From: Aliirhizobium wenxiniae
Lineage (GTDB): Bacteria; Pseudomonadota; Alphaproteobacteria; Rhizobiales; Rhizobiaceae
Direction: 5' to 3'
NCBI RefSeq assembly: GCF_014201355.1
Contig: NZ_JACHEG010000007.1
Span: 124,001 to 188,000, forward strand
Length of the DNA: 64,000 nucleotides
The notes under the pieces are model-generated. The model did not search any database and was not told where the DNA came from. It worked only from the letters and a program-made list of their open reading frames with translations. Positions within the stretch are counted from its first letter, which is position 1; each line of letters opens with the position of its first letter. Positions 54,553-63,083 of the stretch are shown here, in pieces. The position numbers were made by a program, and so were the translations under genes.

Positions 54553-55611
54553 ATGACCGTATCGCTGACCATCGAAAACCTCTCCGCCCATTACGGCCAG
54601 ACCCAGGTCCTGAAAGACCTGTCGATCTCGGTCGCGGCCGGCGAACTCGTCTCGCTTCTCGGCTCGTCCGGCTGCGGCAAGACCACGACGCTGCGCATCG
54701 TCGCCGGTTTCCTGCAGCCAACCTCGGGCAATGTGAAGCTCGGCGATCGCGACCTCACGACCCTTCCCGCCCATGCCCGCGATATCGGCCTGGTGTTCCA
54801 GAACTACGCGCTCTTCCCGCATCTCACCGTGCAGGAAAACGTCGCCTTCGGCCTGAAGCAGCGCGGCATCTCTTCCGCTGACCGGGCCAAGCGCGCAACC
54901 GCCATGCTGGAGCGCGTCGGCCTTGCAAACCTTGCCGACCGCCTGCCCGGTGCACTCTCCGGCGGCCAGAAGCAGCGTGTCGCGCTTGCCCGCGCGCTCG
55001 TCATCGAGCCGCCGCTGTTGATGTTCGACGAGCCGCTCTCCAACCTCGACGCCAAGCTGCGTGTCGACATGCGCGTCGAAATCCGCCAGCTGCAGAAGGC
55101 GAACGGCACGACCTCGCTCTACGTCACCCACGACCAGGAAGAGGCGTTTTCGATCTCTGACCGCGTGGCGATCATGAATGCCGGCCGCATCATGCAGCTC
55201 GATACGCCGGAAGTGCTCTATCAGAAGCCGGCCAACGCCTTCGTCGCCCGTTTCGTCGGTTTCGAAAACCTGATCCCGATGAAGACCGTCGCCCGTGATG
55301 GTGCGATCGTGACAGTGGAAGCCGCCGGCGGCGCAAGGCTGCATCTGTCGCAGGATGTGTTCGGCCCGATCAAGGACGATTTCGTGCTTGCCACCCGCCC
55401 GGATGGCCTGGTTGTCCGCCAAGAGGGGGAAGGCATTCCGACCACGCTCGGCACCCGCACCTATCTCGGCCGCGCGTACCAGTACAAATGTGAGACGGCC
55501 GCCGGCGAGATCACCGCGAACGGCGCCCTTTCGGAGCTGTTCGAACCCGGCGCCAAAGCTGTTCTCGTCCCAGTACCGGAGCAGTGCTGCATTCTCGCTC
55601 CCGAGAAATAG
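54553..55611 (+). CDS. ABC transporter ATP-binding protein (PotA-like)
   Basis: 352 residues. ABC module (about 4-235) with Walker A GSSGCGKTT, Q-loop VFQNYALFPH, signature LSGGQKQR, Walker B LLMFDEPLSNLDAKLR and switch His in VTHD. The C-terminal TOBE domain (about 270-350) is typical of PotA/MalK-type importers and may sense substrate state. Last gene of the operon. Confidence 0.9.
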   Translation: MTVSLTIENLSAHYGQTQVLKDLSISVAAGELVSLLGSSGCGKTTTLRIVAGFLQPTSGNVKLGDRDLTTLPAHARDIGLVFQNYALFPHLTVQENVAFGLKQRGISSADRAKRATAMLERVGLANLADRLPGALSGGQKQRVALARALVIEPPLLMFDEPLSNLDAKLRVDMRVEIRQLQKANGTTSLYVTHDQEEAFSISDRVAIMNAGRIMQLDTPEVLYQKPANAFVARFVGFENLIPMKTVARDGAIVTVEAAGGARLHLSQDVFGPIKDDFVLATRPDGLVVRQEGEGIPTTLGTRTYLGRAYQYKCETAAGEITANGALSELFEPGAKAVLVPVPEQCCILAPEK

Positions 55612-55750
55612 GCCGTCCTTCGCGCTCTGATTGAAACTGCGCCGCGCAAGCTTCGGTCAATATCGTTGTCCCTTGCCTTCACGCAGATGGAGGCATCTGG
55701 ATACCATTCAGGCTTCCGCCTCGTGGTTCCTGCATAAAAAGGGAGAAAAC

Positions 55751-55867
55751 ATGGTCTACGAGTGGGATGCTCGAAAGGCGCGCCGGGCACGGCTCGTCAG
55801 GACTGCGATCGTTTGCCTTGCGATCACGATTGCATTTCTGCCGCTGTCCTACATCACCCTGGGGTGA
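55751..55867 (+). CDS. Small single-TM membrane protein (38 codons)
   Basis: A 38-residue ORF, start ATG 55751 with GGGAGAA 3-9 nt upstream. Charged N-terminus (MVYEWDARKARRARLVRT) then one hydrophobic helix (AIVCLAITIAFLPLSYITLG). The composition and RBS make it a credible small membrane protein; its function is unknown. A longer frame to 55631 overlaps the promoter area and lacks an RBS. Confidence 0.55.
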   Translation: MVYEWDARKARRARLVRTAIVCLAITIAFLPLSYITLG

Positions 55868-55921
55868 ATGTGGCGCTTATTGCAACTGCGTCACCTGTTT
55901 GGGTGACGATTTGCTTATGTT

Positions 55922-56008
55922 ACTATGCTGTCATAAAGGCGGAGTTACCTGAGCTCCGATCTGACTTTCCAGCCTTTCGCCCCTCGCCCAACCAGCGAGG
56001 GGCTTTTT
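55922..56008 (+). ncRNA. Candidate small RNA with intrinsic terminator
   Basis: A -10-like TACTAT (55921-55926 area) with TTGGGT 16 bp upstream could start an RNA near 55933. Inside, CGGAG/CTCCG forms a hairpin around 55940-55960, and the terminator at 55979-56008 closes it, giving about 75 nt. Alternatively the region is just the 3' UTR of the 38-codon gene, which also has a CGTCACC/GGTGACG hairpin (55889-55908). Confidence 0.35.
55979..56008 (+). terminator. Rho-independent terminator
   Basis: GCCCCTCGC and GCGAGGGGC form a perfect 9-bp stem with a 7-nt loop, followed by TTTTT (56004-56008). Confidence 0.88.
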
Positions 56009-56041
56009 CGTTTGGCGACATCAGGCTGAAATGACCACGCG

Positions 56042-56079
56042 TTGCATCAAGAAAATATGCGCATATAATCTGCGTATAT
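56042..56079 (+). promoter_or_regulatory. ccdA: ccdAB promoter with overlapping operator
   Basis: -35 TTGCAT (56042-56047), 16-bp spacer, -10 TATAAT (56064-56069). The perfect palindrome ATATGCGCATAT (56055-56066) overlaps the -10, and a related half-site GCGTATAT lies at 56072-56079. This fits autoregulation by the CcdA-CcdB complex. Confidence 0.65.
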
Positions 56080-56092
56080 TCTGGAGGTTCTT

Positions 56093-56323
56093 ATGCCGAC
56101 ATCCGCACGCAAAGCCGCCAACCTCTCGCTCGACAGCACGCTTCTCGCCCAGGCGCGCGAGCTGGATATCAATCTCTCGCGTGCCGCCGAAGACGGCATC
56201 GCCAAAGCCGTCAAGGCCGAGCGCGAACGTCGCTGGCTGGAAGAAAATGCCGAAGCGATCCGGGTCTACAACGAATATATCGAGAAGAACGGTCTGCCAC
56301 TCGAAGAATATCGCACGTTCTGA
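56093..56323 (+). CDS. ccdA: CcdA-type antitoxin
   Basis: 76 residues. N-terminal ribbon-helix-helix (KAANLSLDSTLLAQARELDI, about 7-40) binds the operator; the flexible C-terminal tail (WLEENAEAIRVYNEYIEKNG ... LPLEEYRTF) wraps the toxin, as in F-plasmid CcdA. A TGGAGG RBS lies 5 nt upstream. The stop overlaps the ccdB start (TGATG). Confidence 0.87.
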   Translation: MPTSARKAANLSLDSTLLAQARELDINLSRAAEDGIAKAVKAERERRWLEENAEAIRVYNEYIEKNGLPLEEYRTF

Positions 56324-56622
56324 TGACCCGGTTCCATATCCACAAGCTCAAGGGCCGTGATGGCTTTATCATGGATCTGCAGGCTGATCTTCTCGACTCC
56401 ATAGAGACCCGTGTTGTCGCGCCCCTTGTTCCTGTCGCCCAGATTGGACCTGTATTCGTTAAATTGAGTCCTCGTGTCGAGATAGACGGGCAAGCTTATT
56501 ACATCCTCATCCCTTCGATGGCCTCGGTACCGAAACGGCTCATCGGCGAGTCCGTCCTTGATCTCTCCCACCACTCGGCCGAAATCACCGCAGCCACCGA
56601 CTTTCTGTTCCAGGGCTTTTGA
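56323..56622 (+). CDS. ccdB: CcdB-type toxin (gyrase inhibitor)
   Basis: 99 residues, the normal CcdB length. It shows YYILIPSMASVPKRLIGESVLDLS in the middle and the C-terminal ITAATDFLFQGF, where CcdB ends in ...DFLxxGI. The last residues (Trp/Gly/Ile in F CcdB) that touch GyrA are here QGF, so potency may differ. Intact and probably chromosomal; overlaps ccdA by 1 bp. Confidence 0.87.
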   Translation: MTRFHIHKLKGRDGFIMDLQADLLDSIETRVVAPLVPVAQIGPVFVKLSPRVEIDGQAYYILIPSMASVPKRLIGESVLDLSHHSAEITAATDFLFQGF

Positions 56623-56722
56623 GAGGCCGCGCCGCGGGTAAACTCTCTCCTGCGTCAAGGAAGGCGACCAGAGCAACCGGATCAAGGCTCTCCGATAAAA
56701 TTCGTAAAATCAATGACTTGTA

Positions 56723-57622
56723 CTATTTTCGGAGCTGTGAGCAGGCATCAATAAACGCTCGCAACTTCGGCTGACTTTGCGCTGCCTTGGTAAAATACAG
56801 AAAGAGACCGTCGCTGCCGGGTGAGTAATCGAGCAAAGCGGGTTCGAGCAGACCACGGGCGAGTTCGCGGGAGGTGTGAAACGTGGACGAATATATGAGG
56901 CCGAGACCCTGACAGGCGAACTGGCGCATGAGTTCCCCATCATTCACAGTCATTGGCCCATTAGGTTCCAGACGGACGGTTTGCCCCTGGTCGAGAAACT
57001 CCCACCTGTAGATATCCCCCTTTTCCGGGCGTCGAAATCGAATGCACCGGTGTTGGGAAAGTTCGCCAGGTGTTTTTGGTCTCCCCTGTGCCTCGAAATA
57101 CTCCGGAGAACCGAAAACGGCCCAGTTGAACGGTGGCGACAGCCTGATCGCGATCATTTCCTGCGGCACATAGGATCCGAGCAGGATACCCGCATCATAC
57201 CCTTGAGCAACAAAATCGTGATGCTGATTGCTGACAGTTATGTCGACATTCACCAGCGGCCAGGCTTTCCGAAACACGGGCATGACCGGCTCCAGGATGT
57301 GCGGAATTGCAAGCCTTTCCACGATGAGCCGAAGCGTGCCGGAGGGCTCGCTTGAAGATTGAAGCGTCTCCTCGAAGCTTGCCTCAATCAAATGAGCGGC
57401 GGGCGCTACTTTTGCCAGGAGTCCCTCACCTGCTTCAGTCAGCGATATTTTTCTTGTCGTGCGATGAAATAGAGGAGTTGAAAGCCTGCGCTCCAGCTTC
57501 TGCAGCGCCTGGCTGATCGCTCCCGGCGTCACGCCAAGCTCCAAGGCTGCCCTCCGAATACTCCTGTGTTTTGCAATCGTCAGAAATTCAGACAGTCCGT
57601 CGAATGCATCATTACGCGTCAT
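56723..57622 (-). CDS. LysR family transcriptional regulator
   Basis: 299 residues. N-terminal wHTH (about 7-65) with RAALELGVTPGAISQALQKLE (in part), then the periplasmic-binding-like effector domain (about 90-295). Divergent from the secreted DJ-1/PfpI gene, with 146 bp between them, so it probably activates it and represses itself. Of the D-malate/AaeR-like (CrgA) group by its RHGxxxR-type wing sequence. Confidence 0.87.
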   Translation of the reverse strand: MTRNDAFDGLSEFLTIAKHRSIRRAALELGVTPGAISQALQKLERRLSTPLFHRTTRKISLTEAGEGLLAKVAPAAHLIEASFEETLQSSSEPSGTLRLIVERLAIPHILEPVMPVFRKAWPLVNVDITVSNQHHDFVAQGYDAGILLGSYVPQEMIAIRLSPPFNWAVFGSPEYFEAQGRPKTPGELSQHRCIRFRRPEKGDIYRWEFLDQGQTVRLEPNGPMTVNDGELMRQFACQGLGLIYSSTFHTSRELARGLLEPALLDYSPGSDGLFLYFTKAAQSQPKLRAFIDACSQLRK

Positions 57623-57768
57623 CTCATCTATCCAATCACATCGTTTTCAGAAGCATCCGTAGAACGCGATAACGCAGTTTCGCTAAACAATTCATATAGA
57701 ACAAACGCGCTTATGTTTTCAATCAAAGTTGGACATATCACGGGGTGTCAACAACTTGAGGAACGGAT

Positions 57769-58542
57769 ATGTCCCTTTTAAACCACGTCGCTAGCATCTG
57801 CGTCGCGCTCGCCACCATTGTCGCGTTGCCTGGGAACTCTTTCGCCCAGACGACCGAAACCGCGAAGAAGAAAATTCTCATTGTTGTGTCCAGCCTGGAC
57901 AAGAAAACACCCGAACTCGTCGGTGGCTACTGGTTCCCGGAGCTGACACATCCGGTGGAAGTGTTCGATGAGGCGGGCGTCGATTTCGATATCGCAAGCC
58001 CCAAGGGCGGGCTTTCCCCTTTCGATGGGTTCGACCTGAAGGATCCCGCAACACTCGCATTCTGGACCAACCCGGATCACCGCAACAAGATCGCCAACTC
58101 GATCAAGCTTTCTGATGTCGACGCCTCGCAATATGCGGCTGTCCAGCTTGTCGGCGGTCATGGTCCGATGTGGGACTTTACCGACGATACCGACCTACAG
58201 GATATTGTCAGGAAGATTTACGAGAGCAACGGCATCGTCAGCGCTGTATGCCATGGTCCGGCAGGCCTTCTGAACGTCAAGCTGAGCAATGGCCAAAGCC
58301 TGATCAAGGGGCGCAATCTCACAGGTTTTACTGCCGAAGAGGAAGCTTTTCGCCAGTATGACAAGATCGTCCCTTTCGAGCTCGAGGGCGCGCTGAAAGC
58401 CGCAGGTGCAACTTTCGAAGAGGCACCGATTTTCGAGAATAAGGTCGTTGTCGATGGTCGCCTCATCACCGGCCAGAACCCAGCATCGGCGAAGGCTTTC
58501 GCCGAGGCCATCGTGAAGGCACTCGAGACCAAGACGCAGTAA
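57769..58542 (+). CDS. Secreted DJ-1/PfpI family protein
   Basis: 257 residues with an N-terminal Sec signal (VASICVALATIVALPGNSFA, then QTTE). The fold is DJ-1/Hsp31-like: KKILIVVSSLDKK at the start, GGHGPMWDF, and the nucleophile Cys in SAVCHGPAGLL. Hsp31-type relatives act as glyoxalase III or protein deglycase; most are cytoplasmic, so export to the periplasm is unusual. RBS GAGGAACGG about 4-10 nt before the ATG. Divergent LysR is the likely regulator. Confidence 0.83.
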   Translation: MSLLNHVASICVALATIVALPGNSFAQTTETAKKKILIVVSSLDKKTPELVGGYWFPELTHPVEVFDEAGVDFDIASPKGGLSPFDGFDLKDPATLAFWTNPDHRNKIANSIKLSDVDASQYAAVQLVGGHGPMWDFTDDTDLQDIVRKIYESNGIVSAVCHGPAGLLNVKLSNGQSLIKGRNLTGFTAEEEAFRQYDKIVPFELEGALKAAGATFEEAPIFENKVVVDGRLITGQNPASAKAFAEAIVKALETKTQ

Positions 58543-58557
58543 TCCGAAACTGCCCGA

Positions 58558-58591
58558 GATGTCACGTCTCCTGCTTTAAAGACGTGACATC
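58558..58591 (+). terminator. Hairpin after the DJ-1/PfpI gene
   Basis: GATGTCACGTC and GACGTGACATC form a perfect 11-bp stem around a 12-nt loop, 15 bp after the stop. No T run. Confidence 0.55.
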
Positions 58592-58831
58592 AACGCCTGT
58601 GAAATATTCGTCGGTTCAGGAATGCGCCACGGATTTATCTGCACGGCAAACAAATCGAGACTGCCTGCAAATCCGATGATGTTGTCTCGTGGCCTTTGTT
58701 CGCAACATCTGAAGGCGATGAGGCACCGCAGCAATCAATCCATCGTTGTCGTTCGTCGCAACCGTTGTTGCGTTTGAAGCGCCTCAAAACGCAAGTTCTC
58801 CAACAGGTTGCTGGAACCTGGACCGGCCCCA
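58592..58831. other. Intergenic region with no recognised gene
   Basis: 240 bp between the DJ-1 hairpin and the small-ORF cluster. Overlapping short frames on both strands show no motif or RBS. It presumably carries the promoter of the cluster. Confidence 0.4.
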
Positions 58832-59044
58832 ATGAGCGAAGGAACCAAGGTGGCATTTTCGGGATTTCAGATTTTCGTTGGAGCGGCTTTGGCGTTCATC
58901 GTGAGCATAGGGTGGCTTGTGCATTGCTGAAACATTCGCCAGTTGGCGTCTCCGGCAAACTCGGGGCGGTTCACATCGCCTGACCAGCAGACGCCGGATC
59001 AGGCCTACATCAATGCGCTTTCACCGATGATGGTGGCGAGATGA
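58832..59044 (+). pseudogene. Small single-TM ORF interrupted by an in-frame TGA
   Basis: From ATG 58832 the frame reads 32 codons (MSEGTKVAFSGFQIFVGAAL then AFIVSIGWLVHC), a short N-tail plus one TM helix, then TGA at 58928. The same frame stays open for 37 more codons (NIRQLASPANSGRFTSPDQQ ... MMVAR) to a TGA at 59042 that overlaps the next ATG (59041) as ATGA. Such coupling suggests the whole 70-codon frame was once, or is, one gene. Either the TGA is a mutation or a sequence error, or the 32-residue peptide is real. Confidence 0.4.
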
Positions 59045-59247
59045 TCGAGGCAGAAATCCACTTGGCGAAATGCCCGGAAGTGTTCAGACAAGCCGTGCCG
59101 CCTCCCACCGTTGCAAGCTCTGTTGAGGCGGAAAACGAGACTTCGGTTATGTATCGGATCTTTAGTGATGTGCGGGTTATGCCGGTTCCGCTTGCCAATA
59201 TGTCCGTAAAGGATTTGATAAGGCTTTTCCCTCAGGCAGGGGCATGA
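59041..59247 (+). CDS. Hypothetical small protein
   Basis: 68 residues, no signal or TM, no recognised motif (MIEAEIHLAKCPEVFRQAVP ... LIRLFPQAGA). It is joined by ATGA overlaps to the frames on both sides (59041-59044 and 59244-59247), which is the best evidence that it is real. The codon bias is weaker than in neighbouring genes, hinting at acquired DNA. Confidence 0.5.
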   Translation: MIEAEIHLAKCPEVFRQAVPPPTVASSVEAENETSVMYRIFSDVRVMPVPLANMSVKDLIRLFPQAGA

Positions 59248-59780
59248 TCAGAACAAATAGATTACGATTGCGACGGTATTTTCAGCGTTTGACCCTAGCC
59301 TGTGCCTGGGCTGCATCCTTAAACGCCGGAAGTGCGATGGCGGAACCTGTCAGCATGACGGCGGATAAGCTTCTCGACATCTGTGCGTCAATGGACGCGC
59401 GGATCGCAAGCCAAAGAGGCGACGCGCTTGGTTGGCATAAGTTGACTGTTGAAGAGACAGAAGATTGGATCAGCACATATATCACCTATGATGCCCAGTC
59501 GGTTGAGATGGTCGGCTGGCAGAATACCGAAGGTGGGCAGCGCGAATCCCTTTTATTTTGGGCAACTACCCGCTCAAACGGGCTGAAGACCTGTTCCTAT
59601 TCATCGTCAAATGTCGGAGATCTGCTCGACAATCTGACAGAACGATTAGGCTCCCCTCACAGCCTCGACAGGGACGACACCAAGAAGAACATCACGGCCA
59701 GGTGGGTGCGGAACGATGTCGAATATTCTTTCGTCCAGCTTCGTTCGTCAGTGATTGTGACCATAGGGCCCGCTCGCTGA
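59244..59780 (+). CDS. Secreted hypothetical protein
   Basis: 178 residues with a Sec signal peptide (RLTLACAWAASLNAGSAMA, then EPVSM). The mature part is mildly acidic with two Cys (ICASMDARI and LKTCSYSSS) that could form a disulfide, and no recognised domain. The motif region RLGSPHSLDRDDTKKNITARWV resembles small periplasmic proteins that compare predicted and measured forms, but I cannot assign it. Last gene of the small ATGA-linked cluster. Regulation unknown. Confidence 0.6.
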   Translation: MIRTNRLRLRRYFQRLTLACAWAASLNAGSAMAEPVSMTADKLLDICASMDARIASQRGDALGWHKLTVEETEDWISTYITYDAQSVEMVGWQNTEGGQRESLLFWATTRSNGLKTCSYSSSNVGDLLDNLTERLGSPHSLDRDDTKKNITARWVRNDVEYSFVQLRSSVIVTIGPAR

Positions 59781-59931
59781 TACAGAAAGTGCGCCGGGTA
59801 AATTCTCGAGCGAGATTCAAAGCCCATTGCATTTGATCAAAGTGCGTCTCTCGAGTTAATCGACGTTTTCCTCGCACATTGAACCAGCAACATTGACGGC
59901 AACAATGCGCCACTAGCGGACATTGATGACC

Positions 59932-60915
59932 TCAAAAATCCCAGTCCTCATCTTCCGTGGCAACGGCCTTGCCGATGACATAGGATGACCCTGATCCAGA
60001 GAAGAAATCATGGTTCTCATCAGCGTTGGGAGATAGCGCGGAGAGGATTGCCGGGTTCACCTTGCAGGCCTCGGCTGGGAACAAGGCTTCATAGCCAAGA
60101 TTCATCAGCGCCTTGTTGGCGTTGTAATGCAGGAACTTTTTCACGTCCTCGGTTAGACCGACCCCGTCATACAGTGCCTCGGTATATTTCGCCTCGTTAT
60201 CGTAAAGTTCGAGCAGGAAGTCGAAAGCGAAATCCTTGATCTCCTGGCGCTTCGCCTCAGGTAGGAGTTTGACGGCGCGCTGGAACTTGTAACCGATGTA
60301 ATAGCCATGCACGGCCTCGTCGCGGATGATAAGGCGAATGAGATCGGCCGTGTTGGTGAGCCTCGCACGGCTTGACCAGTACATCGGCAGATAGAAGCCG
60401 GAATAGAACAGGAAGCTTTCGAGGAAGACGGACGCAACCTTCTTCTTCAGTGGATCGCCTGATGCATATTGCTCCATGATAAGCGCCGATTTCCTCTGCA
60501 GGAACTCGTTCTCCTCCGACCAACGATAGGCATCGTCGACATCCGGTGTCGAGCAAAGCGTCGAGAAAATCGAGGAATAGGAGCGTGCATGCACCGCCTC
60601 CATAAAGGAGACATTGGATAGCACCGCCTCTTCATGCGGAGTGACCGCATCTTCCATCAGCCGCACCGCGCCGACACCGTTCTGGATCGTATCGAGCAAG
60701 GTCAACCCGGTGAATACCCGGATGGTCAGCTGCTGCTCGTTCGGTTTCAACGCCGCCCAGGATGGAATGTCGTTGGAGAGCGGTACCTTCTCCGGCAGCC
60801 AGAAATTGCTGGTCAGCCGGTTCCAGACTTCGAGGTCCTTGTCGTCCTCGATGCGGTTCCAGTTGATGGCGCGGATTGCGGATACGGTTTTCGGATTTTT
60901 TACCTGGATGTTCAT
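59932..60915 (-). CDS. nrdF: Class Ib ribonucleotide reductase, beta subunit (NrdF)
   Basis: 327 residues from ATG 60915 (MNIQVKNPKTV), the usual NrdF length. Ferritin-like helices carry the di-metal ligands in DTIQNGVGAVRLMED, EEAVLSNVSFMEAVHARSY (in part) and IRDEAVHGYYIGY (in part). It holds the Mn- or Fe-tyrosyl radical for NrdE; the Mn form depends on NrdI. Last gene of nrdHIEF, 14 bp after nrdE. Confidence 0.95.
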   Translation of the reverse strand: MNIQVKNPKTVSAIRAINWNRIEDDKDLEVWNRLTSNFWLPEKVPLSNDIPSWAALKPNEQQLTIRVFTGLTLLDTIQNGVGAVRLMEDAVTPHEEAVLSNVSFMEAVHARSYSSIFSTLCSTPDVDDAYRWSEENEFLQRKSALIMEQYASGDPLKKKVASVFLESFLFYSGFYLPMYWSSRARLTNTADLIRLIIRDEAVHGYYIGYKFQRAVKLLPEAKRQEIKDFAFDFLLELYDNEAKYTEALYDGVGLTEDVKKFLHYNANKALMNLGYEALFPAEACKVNPAILSALSPNADENHDFFSGSGSSYVIGKAVATEDEDWDF

Positions 60916-60929
60916 GTCGGTCACCGGAT

Positions 60930-63083
60930 TTAAAGAGCACAGGATACGCAGCCCTGCACTTCCGTGCCGGTCAGCGCCATCTGGCGAAGGCGGATGTAGT
61001 AGATGGTCTTGATGCCCTTCTTCCACGCGTAGATTTGCGCGCGGTTGATGTCGCGGGTCGTGGCGGTATCGCGGAAGAACAGCGTCAGCGACAGGCCCTG
61101 GTCGACATGCTGCGTGGCCGCCGCATAGGTGTCGATGATCTTTTCCGGGCCGATCTCGTAGGCATCCTGGTAATAATCGAGATTGTCGTTGGTCATGAAG
61201 GCAGCGGGATAATAGACGCGGCCGATCTTGCCTTCCTTGCGGATCTCGATCTTCGATACGATCGGGTGGATCGAGGAGGTCGAGTGGTTGATGTAGGAGA
61301 TTGATCCGGTCGGCGGCACGGCCTGCAGATTCTGGTTATAAAGCCCACCCTGCATGACGGCGGCCTTCAGCCCAGTCCAATCCTCCTGTGTCGGAATATG
61401 AATGCCGGCAGCTTCAAAAAGCTCTGCGACACGTTCGGTTGAAGGCAGCCATTCGGTCTCGATGTATTTGTCGAAATATTCGCCGGTGGCGTATTTCGAA
61501 TTCTCGAAACCCTTGAAGCTTTTGCCCTTTTCGACAGCGATACGGTTCGAAGCGCGCACGGCGTGATAGGCCACGGTGTAAAAATAGATATTGGTGAAAT
61601 CGATGCCTTCGTCCGAGCCGTAGAAGATGCGTTCGCGGGCAAGATAACCGTGCAGGTTCATCTGGCCGAGGCCGATCGCATGGCTGTCGTCATTGCCCTT
61701 GGCGATCGACGGCACGGATTTGATGTTGCTCATCTCGGAAACAGCCGTCAGCGCCCGGATCGACGTTTCGATCGTCTGGCCGAAATCGGTGCTGTCCATC
61801 GCGGCGGCGATGTTGAGAGAGCCGAGATTGCAGGAAATGTCCTTGCCCATATGCTTGTAGGAAAGGTCGTCGTTGAACTCGCTTGCGTCACTCACCTGCA
61901 GGATTTCCGAGCAGAGATTGCTCATGGTGATGCGCCCGGCGATCGGATTGGCACGGTTCACCGTGTCCTCAAACATGATGTAGGGGTAACCGCTTTCGAA
62001 CTGGATTTCGGCGATCACCTGGAAGAACTCGCGCGCCTTGATCTTCTTCTTGCGGATACGGCCATCCTCGACCATTTCCTGGTATTTTTCGGTCACCGAA
62101 ATTTCCGTGAACGGTACGCCGTAGACGCGCTCCACATCGTGCGGTGAGAACAGGTACATGTCCTCGTTGTTGCGGGCGAGCTCGAAGGTGATGTCGGGAA
62201 TGACCACGCCGAGCGACAACGTCTTGATCCTGATCTTCTCGTCAGCATTTTCCCGCTTGGTATCGAGAAAACGCATGATGTCGGGATGATGGGCGTGCAG
62301 GTAAACGGCTCCTGCTCCCTGACGCGCACCGAGCTGGTTGGCATAGGAAAAACTGTCTTCCAGAAGCTTCATGACCGGGATGACGCCGGAGGACTGATTT
62401 TCGATCTGCTTGATCGGCGCGCCCATTTCGCGAAGATTGGTCAGCGAAAGCGCCACGCCGCCGCCACGCTTGGACAGTTGCAGCGCCGAATTGATGGAGC
62501 GGCCGATGCTCTCCATGTTGTCTTCCACACGCAGAAGGAAGCAGGACACGAGTTCGCCGCGTTGCTTCTTCCCGGCATTGAGGAAGGTCGGTGTCGCAGG
62601 CTGGAAACGTCCGGAAATGATCTCGTCCACGAGATCACGGGCAAGCTTCTCATCGCCACGGGCCAGCGCCAGCGCCACCATGCAGACACGGTCCTCGTAG
62701 CGCTCAAGGTAACGTTTTCCGTCAAACGTCTTCAGCGTGTAGCTGGTGTAATATTTGAAGGCACCGAGGAAGGTCGGGAAGCGAAACTTCTTGTCATAGG
62801 CATGACCGAAGAGGTCGCGGACGAAATTGAACGAATACTGGTCCAGAACCTCCTGCTCGTAATAGCCTTCGACCACGAGGTAATCGAGCTTCTCGCGCAG
62901 GTTATGGAAGAACACCGTGTTCTGGTTCACATGCTGGAGAAAATATTGCTTGGCCGCCTGCCGGTCGCGGTCGAGCTGGATTTTGCCGTCTTCGTCATAG
63001 AGGTTCAGCATGGCGTTCAGCGCATGATAGTCCAGCGCGGCTTCGGCGCTTTTCTTCGGCTTGTCGAGCACTAGCGTGTCCAA
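60930..63083 (-). CDS. nrdE: Class Ib ribonucleotide reductase, alpha subunit (NrdE)
   Basis: 717 residues. It lacks the N-terminal ATP cone, as expected of class Ib. Active-site landmarks include GELVSCFLLRVEDN, NLCSEILQ and NLGSLNIAAAMDS. The C-terminal redox pair is CVSC (VQGCVSCAL), which receives electrons from NrdH. It makes dNDPs from NDPs in the cytoplasm. The start overlaps the end of nrdI by 13 bp. Confidence 0.96.
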   Translation of the reverse strand: MDTLVLDKPKKSAEAALDYHALNAMLNLYDEDGKIQLDRDRQAAKQYFLQHVNQNTVFFHNLREKLDYLVVEGYYEQEVLDQYSFNFVRDLFGHAYDKKFRFPTFLGAFKYYTSYTLKTFDGKRYLERYEDRVCMVALALARGDEKLARDLVDEIISGRFQPATPTFLNAGKKQRGELVSCFLLRVEDNMESIGRSINSALQLSKRGGGVALSLTNLREMGAPIKQIENQSSGVIPVMKLLEDSFSYANQLGARQGAGAVYLHAHHPDIMRFLDTKRENADEKIRIKTLSLGVVIPDITFELARNNEDMYLFSPHDVERVYGVPFTEISVTEKYQEMVEDGRIRKKKIKAREFFQVIAEIQFESGYPYIMFEDTVNRANPIAGRITMSNLCSEILQVSDASEFNDDLSYKHMGKDISCNLGSLNIAAAMDSTDFGQTIETSIRALTAVSEMSNIKSVPSIAKGNDDSHAIGLGQMNLHGYLARERIFYGSDEGIDFTNIYFYTVAYHAVRASNRIAVEKGKSFKGFENSKYATGEYFDKYIETEWLPSTERVAELFEAAGIHIPTQEDWTGLKAAVMQGGLYNQNLQAVPPTGSISYINHSTSSIHPIVSKIEIRKEGKIGRVYYPAAFMTNDNLDYYQDAYEIGPEKIIDTYAAATQHVDQGLSLTLFFRDTATTRDINRAQIYAWKKGIKTIYYIRLRQMALTGTEVQGCVSCAL

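Noticed and set aside
56266..56685. A 139-codon minus-strand frame across ccdB.
   Set aside because: Antisense to the ccdA end and ccdB, which have a promoter, RBS and family motifs.
58928..58930. TGA read as selenocysteine in the small TM ORF.
   Set aside because: No SECIS-like hairpin was seen just after it and the product matches no selenoprotein family; a nonsense change or read-through is simpler.
58635..58983. Overlapping short frames on both strands (73 and 95 codons).
   Set aside because: No RBS, motif or coupling; the ATGA-linked frame starting at 58832 explains the region better.
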